DNA of 13,059 nt, taken from the NCBI GenBank assembly GCA_040902585.1, contig JBBDXA010000232.1:1-13059 (forward strand), read 5' to 3'. Below are positions 12,953 through 13,059 of the stretch, in pieces; within the stretch, counting starts at the first letter, position 1, and the number at the start of each line of letters is the position of its first letter. The translations under genes and the position numbers were made by a program. The DNA comes from JBBDXA01 sp040902585 (GTDB taxonomy: Bacteria > Planctomycetota > Phycisphaerae > Phycisphaerales > Phycisphaeraceae). A model generated the notes under the pieces. It made no database searches and was not told the DNA's origin. It saw nothing but the letters and a program-made list of their open reading frames with translations.

Positions 12953-12971
12953 GCCCGGACTTATGGACAAA
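12945..12971. promoter_or_regulatory. Inverted repeat overlapping the -35 box
   Basis: TTTGTCCA (12945-12952) and TGGACAAA (12964-12971) are perfect 8-bp inverted repeats with an 11-base spacer. The left half contains the -35 element of the candidate cluster promoter, so a bound regulator would compete with RNA polymerase or contact it. Confidence 0.45.
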
Positions 12972-13015
12972 TCTTCGACGCGCTGATGACGGGTGGCTGG
13001 GGCAGAGGCTCGGTG

Positions 13016-13059
13016 AAGCCCCGGCGGTGGGACGCACACGGTTCTTCGGGCCGGGGCTT
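13016..13059. terminator. Strong inverted repeat at the right window edge
   Basis: AAGCCCCGGC (13016-13025) and GCCGGGGCTT (13050-13059) form a perfect 10-bp stem with a 24-base loop, cut at the window end. GC-rich arms flanked by AA and TT are typical of an intrinsic, possibly bidirectional, terminator. It probably ends a unit lying to the right. Confidence 0.45.

Noticed and set aside
12886..13059. Small gene at the right edge
   Set aside because: Short frames here lack ribosome-binding sites and overlap promoter-like elements and a terminator-like repeat. I see no gene start supported.

Overview
The window looks like chromosomal DNA of a planctomycete, probably of the Phycisphaerae type. 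The reasons are high GC, a membrane protein beside an ECF sigma factor that carries planctomycete DUF1559-like features, and an ExbB with a cleavable signal peptide in an ExbB/ExbD cluster with exported TPR-like proteins. This placement is an inference from protein style; no rRNA or other phylogenetic marker is present. A run of ten Ns at 2696-2705 marks a scaffold gap, so the source is probably a draft or metagenome assembly.

Left part (1-3746): the 3' end of a DUF1015-family gene converges on a lower-GC gene for an unrecognised coiled-coil protein (1014-1925, minus). That gene is divergent from an ECF sigma-70 factor (2004-2639). Across the gap lies a membrane protein (2736-3746) that joins an anti-sigma-like N-terminus to a DUF1559-like C-terminal half; it is probably the partner of the sigma factor. 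A strong terminator hairpin (3763-3820) closes this unit.

Middle (3747-5731): a 351-base spacer with an 11-bp inverted repeat, then three small plus-strand genes: a 123-aa unknown with four cysteines, a 216-aa protein with four predicted membrane segments, and a 156-aa stand-alone TrkA-N/RCK NAD-binding protein. The last two are separated only by a terminator-like hairpin and may form a split ion-transport or regulatory pair.

Right part (5764-12825, all minus strand): a six-gene cluster read right to left. It encodes an exported 386-aa protein, an ExbB/TolQ-type proton-channel subunit, three ExbD/TolR-type subunits, and an exported 957-aa TPR-like protein. It looks like a proton-motive-force-driven envelope machine without a visible TonB, TolA, TolB or Pal. 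Candidate promoters with inverted repeats lie upstream of the first gene and upstream of exbB. Two heptanucleotide tandem arrays fill the exbB-exbD spacer. Collagen-like Pro/Gly tails occur on the predicted cytoplasmic ends of ExbB and one ExbD. This cluster is the best candidate here for a poorly described system.
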